A DNA stretch of 64,000 nt, from contig CP092864.1 in NCBI GenBank assembly GCA_030710605.1, positions 138,645,160 through 138,709,159 on the forward strand, given 5' to 3'. A program made the position numbers and the translations under genes. Shown one piece after another: positions 21,115 through 31,782 of the stretch. Below the pieces are notes generated by a model, which was not told the origin of the DNA, did not search any database, and was given only the letters and a program-made list of their open reading frames with translations. The stretch comes from Cordylochernes scorpioides. Lineage: Eukaryota; Arthropoda; Arachnida; Pseudoscorpiones; Chernetidae. Position 1 is the first letter of the stretch, and every line of letters begins with the position of its first letter.

Positions 21115-21965
21115 ATTTTTCATTTTTTCTTTTTTTTTTCATTCAACCAAACACTCAACTTTGATTTCGCTCAAAAACCTTTTATTTTATTTTATTTTTT
21201 TTTTATTTCAAAATACCTTATGAAATTTCCTCGAATTCTCTCCAAAATTCGAGCAAAAAAGTAACTAGGCATTTTCCCTTATCACCATGCAACAAAACAA
21301 TTTTTCTTTTTCAACCAAACACATTCAATTTTGATTTCATTCAACTATTTTTTTTATTATTTTATTTTGATTTCAAAAGCCCTAATAAAAAGCCCTCGAT
21401 TTTCATTCCAATTTCGAGCAAAAAATTAGTTAGGCATTTTTCTTTTTTTTCATCATGCAACAAAGCTTTTTTTTTTTTCACCATGCACCAAGCATTCACT
21501 TTGATTTCTTCCAACTTTTTATTTTACTTTGATTTCTCAAAAGACCTTATGAAATTTCCTCGAATTCTTTTCCAAAATTCGAGCAAAAAAGTAACTAGGC
21601 ATTTTCCCTTATCACCATGCAACAAAACAATTTTTCTTTTTCAACCAAACACATTCAATTTTGATTTCATTCAACTATTCTTATTTTATTTTGTTTTGAT
21701 TTCAAAGCGCCTTATGAAATTTCCTCGATTTCTTTTCTCAAAATTCGAGCAAAAAAGTAACTAAGCATTTGTCTTTGTCACCATGCAACAAAATATTTTT
21801 CTTTTTCAACCAAACACATTCAATTTTGATTTCATTCAACTATTTTTATATTATTTTTATTTTTATTTCAAAAGCCTTAATAGAACTCCCTCGATTTCAT
21901 TTCCTATCTCGAGTAGAATTCGTTTAGGCGCATTTTCCTTTCTTTTAGCCCACTATGTACCATAG
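21115..21965 (+). repeat. 166-bp tandem array inside the LTR element
   Basis: About five imperfect units with a period of 166 bases. The anchor TTTCCTCGAATTC..TTCGAGCAAAAAAGTAACTAGGC recurs near 21212, 21378, 21544, 21709 and 21874; each is followed by CACCATGCAACAAA and TTTTGATTTCATTCAAC. It lies between the long ORF and the 3' LTR. Open frames here (93 and 60 codons) are translations of the T-rich array. Confidence 0.85.
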
Positions 21966-22184
21966 CATTCATTGATTTCTTACAATTAAAAATTTTTTGA
22001 TTTCTATTAATTATACTCAACCTATATCATCAACACCACTCTATTTTACCTCTTATATCACCACCAATACTTGTATATAACCTCTCAATACCCACAACTA
22101 ATTTTCCCACAAAATTATTTTTCACTTTACAGAATTCTCTCAGGCTAACCCCTTCTTGAATTCTTCACATGTAGGGGGCGCATC

Positions 22185-23168
22185 TGTCATAATTTGTATA
22201 TAATTAAATGCACCCCCGACCCACTATGTATGTACCATGTATGATTTTCAAAGATTTAATAAAGAATAAGGTAACTGGAGGAAAGCAAGTAGCAATAAGA
22301 CATAGGAAGTAGGCCTAAAGCTGGCACGACTATTCTTGGCACCCCCGTCAATATTGCAGGGGCAAAGACCGGACGTATCTAGTGACCGCAGAAGTTATAA
22401 ATGTTAAGCTAACGCCCAATATTTCCGGCAAAGACAGGACGTATCTAATATCCGCCGAAGTTATAAGCGTCGAGCTACCCAACACTTCCTGGCGAAATCG
22501 GATATATCTTCCGGCAAAAGCAACACCAAAGCAAACCGCCGGGCCAATCAGAAGACAGTACCTAAATAGGTCGACCAATAGGAAAAGATCATGTGACATC
22601 TCTCGACCAATCAAAAAGAAACTGAGTCTTGGTGTTAAATCGAAAAGCAAGAATGGTCAGTTGTTCACTCGCTCTCGCCGAGTTCGGACCTAGTAGTGTT
22701 TTGGCTCCCATCTGAACAACATCTACAGTTCTTCATTCACTCCCACCGAGTTCAGACCCAGTCATCGACTCGACCCCACCAAGGTAATGTCTGCTCACTA
22801 GAGACCTCTCTCTCCGCTCATTTCATCTAAATCCAATCATCGCCATGTGATCAACTAATTAATCATCAAAAACCGCTCTGCCTTTCTCAAAAGCTTTCTT
22901 TCCTCCAACCCGTTGCCTTATATTTTCAACCATCAAGTGTCCCGGCTTATTTCCCCTGTGTGTAATCCTTTCACTCAGCCACCACGACTGCATCATCCAC
23001 CACGACTGCATCATTCACCACGACTGCGTCACCACTTCAACAACCTTCAACACCAAGAGTAAGGTTTCCCAACATAGTAGAATACCACAACTATTCCTAA
23101 AGTCGACAGGATTCTACAACAGTGTAATACATCAAATATTGCAGTGTAATAACTTTGGATCTACTACA
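22185..23168 (+). repeat. 3' LTR
   Basis: 984 bp, same limits as the 5' LTR (offset 5687). Preceded by CATGTAGGGGGCGCATC, whose G-run is the likely polypurine tract. Confidence 0.93.
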
Positions 23169-23379
23169 TATATAATATAAGATTTCTCGCTAAAGTCTCG
23201 GGTTGTAGATATAAGAGCTACAATAGCCAGAAAGCTGAGCCAAAGGAACAAACAAATGTCAGTATTTGACGCTGATGCTTTGGCAAAATAAAAGATAATC
23301 AAACAAAAAAATAAGAAAAGATAAAATATGTGAAATAAACTCTGAGAGAAAACTGTCAAAAACTATAACAAGACTTAGA

Positions 23380-23530
23380 ACAAAACACTATAAAGGAATG
23401 ACAATACATCCAGATGGCACAAGAACTTAAAAAGCATGCAACAACTGTCCTGGTGTGGAACTAACACCTACTCACATATTCTCATGCCCAGCAATGGCCG
23501 CAGCCTTGCAGAAATTGACTTAGACCCAGA
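23380..23530 (+). pseudogene. non-LTR retrotransposon, C-terminal fragment
   Basis: One frame reads PDGTRT, stop, then CNNCPGVELTPTHIFSCPA and an alanine-rich end with a stop. This CxxC...HxxxxC pattern closes the polymerase of jockey/R1/I-type elements, after the RT and sometimes RNase H domains. One in-frame stop precedes it and nothing upstream is recognisable. The ~96-bp minisatellite begins right after it and seems to derive from this element's 3' UTR; a sister junction lies at 24790-24900. Confidence 0.6.
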
Positions 23531-23554
23531 GCAGCAGCTTTACACACCCAAGAT

Positions 23555-25515
23555 AGTGAATATTACTACTGCTGTGATGGAGATGCATGGAGACATCTGA
23601 GGCTCTTCATTGGACACGACAACAACAACAACAATGGGACTTGTAGATGAAGAAAGACAGATCCTTCACACTCTATGTAGTTGTTGCTGTCGTGTCCAAT
23701 GAAGAGCCTCAGATGTCTCCATGCATCTATATCACAGCAATGTCCTCTAACTTAGGTGTGTATACTGTATTGTTGTTGTTATGTCCAATGAAGAGCCTTA
23801 GATGTCCCCGTACATCTCTATCACAGCATCGCAATGTCCTCTATATTGGATGTGTATACTGTATTTTTGTTGTCATGTCCAATGAAGAGCCTCAGATGTC
23901 CCCGTACATCTCTATCATAGGAGTCGCAATGTCCCCTATCTTGGATGTGTATACTGTATTGTTGTTGTTGTCGTGTCCAATGAAGAGCCTCAGATGTATC
24001 CATGCATCTCTATCACAGCAGTCGCAATGTCCTCTATCTTGGATGTGTATACTGTATTGTTGTAGTCATGTCCAATGAAGAGCCTCAGATGTATCCATAC
24101 ATCTCTATCACAGCAGTCGCAATGTCCTCTATCTTGGGTATGTATACTGTATTGTTGTTGTCATGTCCAATGAAGAGCCTCAGATGTCCCCATGCATCTC
24201 TATCACAGCACTCGCTATTTCCACTATCACTTTAGGTATTAAGTAGATAATATATATAAAAGAAGCAATTAAAGAATATCTGGAATAAGATATTTCTTGC
24301 TAAAGTCTCGGGTTGTAGATACAAGAAAAGAGCTACAATGTAGACAAAGAGAAGTAGACGTTCATAAAGTAGGTGTAACATGGACCGGATGTTACGGTAA
24401 TGAGTCAGCGGGGCGAGGTGGGTGACTAGACGTGGGGAAGAAGTTAGGCTTAAGATTATATCAATATTATTAGTCATACTTAACCCACATCCCCAGCACC
24501 TTACCCCTATATCTGAAATCTATCTTGGCATTCGAAATTTCTTTAAAATATAAGCCTATTAAAACCCACACACACATTCTTATACTAATATACACAACCC
24601 TGCAAAAATCTCACTTAATTATTTATTTTCTTTCAATTTTTGTTTTTTTTATCCCATTTACAAGCTTATAAGCATTACTGTTCTTCCCCTTCATATTGTT
24701 AGGACCTAAAATATTATTCAATATTTTCACATGCGGTCTCTCTCTGGAACCTTAGAATATTGGACCAAATTCTGGTGAAGGTGACTAACGCGGCAACGGC
24801 ACCCATTTTCCAATGAAGAGCGTTGAGATTTACCCATAGCAGCCGCTTTACACACCCAAAATAATTGACATTGCTGTGATAGAGATGTATGGATACATCT
24901 GAGGCTCTCCATTGGACACGGCAACAATCACAATACAGTATACACACCCAAGAGAGTAAACATTGCGACAGCTGTGATAGAGATGTATTGAGACATCTGA
25001 GGCTCTTCATTGGACACAACAACAACAATACAGTATACACACCCAAGAGAGTAAAAATTGCGACTGCTGTGATAGAGATGCATGAAGACATCTGAGGCTC
25101 TTCATTGGACACAACAATACAGTATACACACCCAAGAGAGTAAACATTGCGACTGCTGTGATAGAGATGTATGAAGATATCTGAGCCTCTTCATTGGACA
25201 CGACAACAACAACAATACAGAATACACACCCAAGATAGAGAACATTGTGACTGTTGTGATAGAGATGTACGGAGACATCTGAGGCTCTTCATTGGACACG
25301 ACAACAACAACAATACAGAATACACCCCCAAGATAGAGAAAATAGCGACTGCTGTGATATAGATGTACGGAGTAATCTGAGGCTCTTCATTGGACACAAC
25401 AACAACAATACAGTACACACACCCAAAATAGAGGACATTGTGACTGCTGTGATAGAGATGTACGGAGACATCTGAGGCTCTTCATTGGACACGACAACAA
25501 TAATTTTCACAAACA
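23555..25515. repeat. inverted arrays of a ~96-bp minisatellite
   Basis: The unit is recognised by GAGGCTCTTCATTGGACAC. One plus-strand unit lies at 23600. Six units are inverted between 23690 and 24220 (spacing 89-100). After a ~600-base spacer, seven plus-strand units follow between 24890 and 25500 (spacing 89-98). The two arrays could fold into a hairpin of over 500 bases. Frames up to 143 codons here are repetitive (YTVLLLLCPMKSLRC-like) and not genes. (AAC)n tracts within units vary in length. Confidence 0.9.
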
Positions 25516-25569
25516 AAAATACGCGAAAACATAAGATTTGTTTACTATGAAAAAAGATATAGTGGGTCA

Positions 25570-25895
25570 TAAAAACTTCGAAAATAAAGAGTAATAAAGA
25601 TTATAGTGAATAGCTCATCATATTTATAGATCCTATATGCAAAATGGTTTTTCTATATAAGAACATGTTATTCAAAATAAAAAATAATCATTTGACAGGA
25701 AAAAATTATCCAGGTAAAAGTGTTTTAAAAATATATATAAATAACTCAAGCTTTTGAGTCTTGGAGAGAGCCCTTCTACAGGAGTAAGAAGTTAACTATA
25801 ACACCGCCTCATAGTGATAAAAACATCTTTATATGCATATATCCATTGCACGATTTGCATAACTGAGATTGGAAATTGAGAAAAAAATAGTTTTA
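25570..25895. other. AT-rich sequence with hairpin remnant
   Basis: Mostly AT-rich. At 25745-25795, on the minus strand, CUGUAGAAGGGC...AAAAGCUUGAG is a relative of the hammerhead-like loops at 35740 and 56480. Confidence 0.4.
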
Positions 25896-25900
25896 TTAAT

Positions 25901-26103
25901 ATCCTTAATACACGTAGTACAGGCCATGATAATCATGATGGGTAGAATTGGCGACTGCTTTTACTGTAAGTACACCACATGTCTGCACATGTGAAAAGCA
26001 TTTCGACTTTGCACTTACGAATGTGCCCGGGCCCAGTTTGGTTACTTGTACTCGCTGGTGGGGTTGAACTATTGCAAGAATCGGGGGCCATTAGAGCATT
26101 TTT
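25901..26103 (-). mobile_element. tRNA-derived SINE, 5' truncated
   Basis: Minus-strand copy with tail, ACATGTGGTGTACTTACAG region and body up to GGCCCCCGATTCTTGC and the A-run. The tRNA-like head is missing: the sequence passes directly into mariner coding DNA at about 26104. Confidence 0.85.
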
Positions 26104-26762
26104 TTAAAGTGTGGGTTTATGGTTATGACGTGGAAACCAAAGTTCAATCATCTCAATGGAAGCTGCCGCACGAACCAAGACCGAAAAAAAGCGCGCCAAG
26201 TTCGGTCGAATGTGAAAGTTTTGCTGACAGTTTTCTTCGATTGCAGGGGCGTGGTGCATCATGATTTCTTGCCACAGGGTAGAACGGTCAATAAGGAATA
26301 TTACCTGCAAGTTATGCGCAATTTGCGCGAAGCAATCCGCCAGAAACGCCCGGATTTGTGGTAGAACAAAAATTGGCTTTTGCACCACGATAACGCTCCT
26401 TGTCACACATCGTTGCTTGTGCGCGAATTTTTGGCCAAAAAACAACACACTAATGATGCCGCAGCCACCGTATTCCCCAGATCTGGCCCCCTGTGACTTT
26501 TTCTTGTTCCCTAAACTGAAGAGGCCCATGAAAGGATGACGTTACGCTACGCTTGACGAGATAAAGACGGCATCGAAGGAGGAGCTGAAAAAGATTTTAA
26601 AAAATGATTTTTTGAAGTGCTTCGAAGATTGGAAAAACCGTTGGCACAAGTGTATAATATCTCATGGGGATTACTTTGAAGGGGACAAAATAGGTATTCA
26701 TGAATAAATAAATAATTTTTGAAAAAACACAAAAGTCGCGATACTCTTTGAACACACCTTCG
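26104..26762 (+). pseudogene. mariner transposase, C-terminal two thirds
   Basis: Starts at WVYGYDVETK, just after the point where the first catalytic Asp would be, and continues through VRSNVKVLLTVFFDCRG, the second Asp (HHDNAPCHTS) and YSPDLAPCDFFLFPKL, which holds the third. There are 34 residues between the last two, the DD34D signature of mariners. A stop at about 26362 and frameshifts near 26160 and 26535 inactivate it. The element ends with GAACACACCTTCG then TA, the inverse of the terminus at 7037, so both fragments belong to one family. Confidence 0.9.
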
Positions 26763-26764
26763 TA

Positions 26765-27005
26765 TACAAAGCAATAATGCGCCATATATATAATACAAAT
26801 AAAAACATTAAGACGCGAATGTTTCTTTTCACAAATAAATCAAACTTCTACTGTCCTTACTGCGATGAAAAAATATTCAGAGTGCTTGGCTCCTCAGGGA
26901 TGAACCCTCCCAATATTTTTTCATTGCAGTAAGGACAGTAGAAATTTGATTTATTTATTTAAAGAAACATTCGCGTCTTAATATTTTCATTTGTAAAATA
27001 TCTTA
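26765..27005. repeat. foldback element, 'ATGGCGCGCTA' family
   Basis: Inverted arms (AAAACATTAAGACGCGAATG ... ACTGTCCTTACTGCGATG) meet around 26900. The ribozyme-like core of this family is largely deleted in this copy (CTCCTCAGGGATGAACCC). Confidence 0.75.
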
Positions 27006-27009
27006 TATA

Positions 27010-27520
27010 GAATAAAAAATAATAAAAATCCTCATTTTAAGAGTATGGTATAATGGAAAGAAAACAATATACAAGCTTGATTAAACGTTTAAGTTACAAA
27101 ATGTAGAGATAAAAAGTTGGAAAATAAGAGTGAGTAGAGATTAAGACATTGTGTTTTCTAAAAGCAGAAGTATTTAAGGAATTAAATTAAATGTCAGGAA
27201 GAAATTCTTAGAAAGAATTTCGTCACAGAGTAGTATTCCTTTTATCAACGAAAACTTAAAATTGAATTGGCAACCCTGCCCAGAATCGAAAAGAGATATT
27301 GTGAGAGAAACGACTGGAAAGATAAATAAAGAAAAACATGTTTTTTTAAAACATATTTTAATGTAAAATAACAATTTTTTTATTTAAAAGTGAAAAAGAG
27401 AAAGGCATAATAAAAATATATATTTCTATAATATAATAAAAATTACAAATTATTGCAAAGCTTTTAATTTTATAATGTTGATTTTTATTTTTAAAACCTC
27501 ATTGTGAAAATTATTTGGAG
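27010..27520. other. AT-rich sequence, no gene seen
   Basis: No repeat or gene recognised apart from AT-rich low complexity. Confidence 0.6.
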
Positions 27521-27866
27521 TAGGCTTCAACACCTGATCTTTTTATCTTATATTTTTTCTTTCGTTTTTTAATGTGCTAAGCGTATTTACGCAAGTTTGG
27601 CCTTAAATACCCATTTCTTGGTTTTTCGGGAAGCCACTGGGACCAAAAAATATTTTTGGTCGCAATGGTTCAGCCTACTCCACGCTGACGAGCGCCAAAA
27701 GCGCGAAATGCGTTCGTGGATGGCTTTTCTTGATTTATCAAGAAATTGGGTTGGCCAAATATCAGGGAACAGGCTAAATCAATGTTTAGTTGATTTCTGT
27801 TCCACCAGATGGCGCTCTGCCTTCTGTAAAGCACATGTGCTCCTGGTCAGGATATGCCATCTTTAA
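27520..27866 (+). repeat. repeat unit containing the ribozyme
   Basis: Upstream AAGCCACTGGGACCAAAAAA leads into the ribozyme. Downstream come a GGCTTTTCTTGATTTATCAAGAA hairpin, TTGGGTTGGCCAAATATCAG, and the CCAGATGGCGCTCTGCC and CTCCTGGTCAGGATATGCC blocks. The downstream part recurs at 12167, 42361 (inverted) and 44850. The 89-codon frame across it is not a gene. Confidence 0.7.
27680..27719 (+). ncRNA. hammerhead ribozyme (type I, minimal stem III)
   Basis: Forty bases with every required element. Stem I is CCACG (27680-27684) with CGUGG (27715-27719), five Watson-Crick pairs. The core is CUGACGA (27685-27691) and GAAA (27705-27708). Stem II is GCGC/GCGC around CAAAA, four pairs. Stem III is two pairs (AU..GU) with a tiny loop, and the cleavage triplet is GUU (27712-27714). 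Very short stem III is known for hammerheads in Penelope-like and other metazoan retroelements. Stem II differs from the sister copy at 698 by a C-G to G-C exchange. Self-cleavage is predicted, possibly efficient only as a dimer. Confidence 0.8.
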
Positions 27867-28146
27867 TATAAAGCTATATATATAGAAAAGCTGTAAAATG
27901 TAATCGCTTTACACTCTATTTATTTGGTTTATATTTTACTGCCGACCTTCAGGGCGACCTGTACATTCTTTTGACAACCAATTACGGGACAGAAACGGCT
28001 TCGCCTTTTGTTTGAAACGAAATATGTAAATAGGTCTATTGTCTGACCAATTTGCATATTCCGCGACTAAATTAATGAAACTGACCTTGACTCCTTCCAG
28101 TCCTATCCCGAAAATCTGAAAATATCATTTGGATAGGTTCAAATAC

Positions 28147-28745
28147 ACTCATGCACAAGGACAACTTAAGGAAGCTGTACCTTTTAGCATGTATGTCGGG
28201 ATTCAAACAATAATTCTGAAAGATACACTCATGGACAAAACTTAAGAAGCTGTATCTTTTAGCATGTATATCGAGATTCAGACAATAATTCTGAAAGATA
28301 CACTCATGGACAAAACTTAAGGAAGCTGTACCTTTTAGCATGTATATCAGGATTCAGACAATAATTCTGAAAGATAAACTCATGGACAAAACTTAAGGAA
28401 GCTGTACCTTCTAACATGTATATCGGGATTCAGACAATATCTCTGAAAGATACACTCATGGACAAAACTTAAGGAAGCTGTACCTTCTAACATGTATATC
28501 GGGATTCCGACAATAACTCTGAAAGATACACTCATGGACAAAACTTAAGGAAGTTGTACTTTTTAGCATATATATAAGGATTCAGACAATAACTCTGAAT
28601 GATATTACAGTGACCTTTTTTGAAGATACACGAAATAACCAAGTGTGATCAGCCTCTAACTCCGTCAAAAAAACAGACGACCGGTGACATCAAAGACCTT
28701 TCATTTTCATAAGTTTTGTCTATGAGTGTATATTGTGAAAAACAA
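28147..28745 (+). repeat. tandem array, ~78-bp MITE-terminus unit, six copies
   Basis: The same unit as at 5978 (CACTCATGGACAAAACTTAAG ... ATTCAGACAATA), six copies to about 28610. A single copy of the element's interior and its inverted end (AAGTTTTGTCTATGAGTGTA) follow, to 28730. Confidence 0.9.
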
Positions 28746-30830
28746 ACACACACACACACACGTTAGAGAAACATACCAACAAATATTTCATCCCCACATA
28801 GCTATTTATTATTTACATAGATACAAATAAGATATATCTCCCTCTAAAAAATTCATCAAAACAATACAATTTCCTCTATAGTTTACTAGGTATTAAAAAC
28901 GAGAGAATTTCAAATTTTTCCACATGAATATTTCACATTCTAGGAAATATATACATTCTATTCATATATATAATTCACATACCATATTTAAAACGTGAAA
29001 CATTATCTGTAACATTGAAAATTTCTGTATGAAAGCGCAATATAACTCTTTACAAGTACAATACAGTATTAGAGCTCTAAAGAAGCAGTCTTGTAGATTA
29101 AATTGGCGAAACCACTGGAAAGGTTCACCACTGATGAGCCGGGCCCTCCCTTTAATTTTTCCATTGCAGTAAGGGCAGTAGAAATTGTTTTATTTTAAAA
29201 AGAATATTACGCGTCTAAAATAGTTTTGTAATTTGATAACAGATGGCGCGCTAGTGCATCGTAATATTTATTATGTTGAGACAATATTCGGATTTGTGTG
29301 AAAAAGGAGAGAGGACAAAGGGTATCGAGTTATAATCACAGAATTTCACAAATGTGCAAAATAACATACAATATTGGTATATTAACTTTCAATTGAGCTA
29401 GTGTTTGTATTGGTATTTGCTCTAGAAGCATTCTAAAACTAAATCTAAGACATAAACGCGCCAACTATATATAGAATTGAGAACTATTTAACGCGTTTGA
29501 TCAAATTCAAGTTAGAACATTCTCTCAACTTATAGCTATATCTGTAGAAGGATTATAAAGATATAAAAGCTTGCACTTTGCATGAATAAAGAAAGGCATT
29601 GCTACGGTTTATATTGTGGAGAAGATATAATTTATATTTTATTATTTAATTTAATTATTCAATGAAAATATTCAAAACAGATTTTTACTACTTATATTTG
29701 TAGAATCATCATTTAGTTGCCTAGCTTGCTTGCTCATTCTTCTCTATCTGTAGATAGTTTTGTTGATAATTGTCGACTGGTCGTGATGACGTCATCAATA
29801 AATACTTTGAGATATCTTAAGATATTCCAAGACTTGTTTTCTATATATATACGCTACAATTCTTATATTCTTCAATTATTATTTTAAGAATAGAGAGTGT
29901 TTTTAAACGTTTTATAAAATCTTTAAATTGTTATTTCAAAAGCGAAGAAATTATAAAAATTTACCTTTCGTCAAAAAGTCAAAAAACGGTGAAATGTTGA
30001 AAGGTATGCAGTAAAGGAACGCATTTCACCCAATTTTATGATTCTACCGAAGGAAAATTTAGAAGCAGGCAGTTAAAATAAATTACGAGCCCATTTCCAG
30101 ATAGGTTATGCAAATTTAATCTTTGGCGCCATATTTCAGCTTCCTCTCGAACTCCTGTCATTACCGTGATCTTTTCTTCTAGCCTCACAACCCTGGAATA
30201 CATCATCCCGTGGGGAGGGAAAAAAATTCAAGGAAATAATGGAGATGAGAACAAAAATTTTAATTTTTTATCCTCTCAAAAGTCATTTTTCAATAGTTTA
30301 ATATACCTTCCAGATTGGATGTTCGCAGACATTTTCCATGATTTCATCTTTTAACCAAATCTTTTCGCGTTCTAATAAACTAAATTAAAAAAAAAACGTA
30401 ATTGCTAAACTATGTATATTTATATTTATTTCATTGGTTATTCCTAGGTAAAATGTAAAATCAAGCATGGTTTTAATGTCCTTTTCTTCTTTAAACTTCT
30501 ACTCAAACTTTGTAATTCACCAATTGTTTATGCAATATAGTATCTAAATTTAGTATTTAGTGTTGTCTTAGCTGTATGTGTTTAAAATCAAGAAATTCTG
30601 ATGTTGGAATGGAACTATATTTTCATCAACTACTTGTGTGGTCCAAATAATGCCGGTTTATTTACGCTTGTGCTTTAACGCGGAACAAATAGATTTCCGC
30701 TCTGTTTCTGGCTAACTTGGTTTATAATGGGTTTCTTTCGATTAGGTTTGTGGTTTCTTGAACAATTCTCAGAAAGATAGTTCAATAACCTCCAGGTACT
30801 CTGAATATTAGTGTCTTGGTGGAGCAATGG
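28746..30830. other. AT-rich stretch with one foldback arm
   Basis: 29031-29260 is a copy of the 'ATGGCGCGCTA' foldback (GGCGAAACC...CACTGATGAGCC at 29103-29142 intact). The rest is AT-rich. A (CA)n run lies at 28747. I see no gene; a 62-codon frame at 30166 has no recognisable domain. Confidence 0.5.
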
Positions 30831-31715
30831 TATAAACTGTCGGTTAGACAATCAAGACCGGGGATCGAATCCCTCATTGGACCCTTTTTTTTCTGAATAA
30901 AATCGCTATAATGGCCTCCGATTCTTGCAAAAATATAACACTACAAGTGAGTGCAAGTAACCAAAATGGAGCTATGGCATTTTTGTAAGTGTAAAAGTCA
31001 AATGCGTTTTTTCTACATGTGTAGATATGTGGTGTACTTACAGTAAAAACAGTTGCTAACTATCTATCACGATTATCATGGTCTGTAACACGTGCGTTTG
31101 TAATAATAATAATAAAAACTCTGAATGGAGCTATGGCGTTTTTGTAAGTGTAAAAGTCAAATGCGTTTTTTCTACATGTGTAGATATGTGGTGTACTTAC
31201 AGTAAAAACAGTTGTTAACTATCTAGCACGATTATCATGGCCTGTAATACGTGCGTTTGTAATAATAATAATAAAAAATCTGAATGGAGCTATGGCATTT
31301 TTGTAAGTGTAAAAGTCAAATGCGTTTTTTTCTACATGTGTAGATATGTGGTGTACTTACAGTAAAAACAGTTGTTAACTATCTATCACGATTATCATGG
31401 CCTGTAACACGCGCGTTTGTAATAATAATAATAAAAAATCTGAATGGAGCTATGGCATTTTTGTAAGTGTAAAAGTCAAATGCGTTTTTTCTACATGTGT
31501 AGATATGTGGTGTACTTACAGTAAAAACAGTTGCTAACTATCTATCACGATTATCATGGCCTGTAACACGCGCGTTTGTAATAATAATAATAAAAAATCT
31601 GAATGGATCTATGGCATTTTTGTAAGTGTAAAAGTCAAACAGTTGCGAACTATCTAGCACGATTATCATGGCCTGTAACACGTGCGTTTGGAATAATAAT
31701 AATAAAAAAAAAACT
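30831..31715 (+). repeat. divergent SINE with its 3' half amplified in tandem (160-bp unit, five copies)
   Basis: The head (GGTGGAGCAATGGTATAAACT, B-box GGGATCGAATCCC) is a divergent member of the SINE family. From about 30965 its 3' half, ATGGAGCTATGGC...TACATGTGTAGATATGTGG...TAATAATAATAAT, is repeated with starts near 30965, 31123, 31283, 31443 and 31602. The last copy has an internal deletion. Adjacent copies are almost identical, so the expansion is young. Confidence 0.9.
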
Positions 31716-31782
31716 CGGAATATTAACCGAAATAAACGGGACACACAAGACGATCGCATAAACCGTCTATTTTAGACAGTCA

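Larger units (their letters stand above)
16498..23168 (+). mobile_element. Ty3/gypsy-type LTR retrotransposon, internally deleted, recent
   Basis: A 6.67-kb element bounded by two 984-bp direct LTRs that differ at only two positions I can find (near 17032/22719 and 17186/22873). Each LTR starts TGTCATAATTTG and ends CTACTACA. TATATA stands on both sides, compatible with a 4-6 base target duplication but in a TA-rich context. A paralogous empty site at 24237-24310 supports the insertion. The interior has a gag-like frame, one long pol-like frame, a 166-bp tandem array and a purine tract (TAGGGGGCG) before the 3' LTR. Key catalytic parts are missing, so the copy cannot be autonomous and must have been mobilised in trans. 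Confidence 0.93.

Noticed and set aside
23647-24235. 143- and 77-codon open frames
   Set aside because: They translate the ~96-bp minisatellite; similar frames occur in the opposite array.
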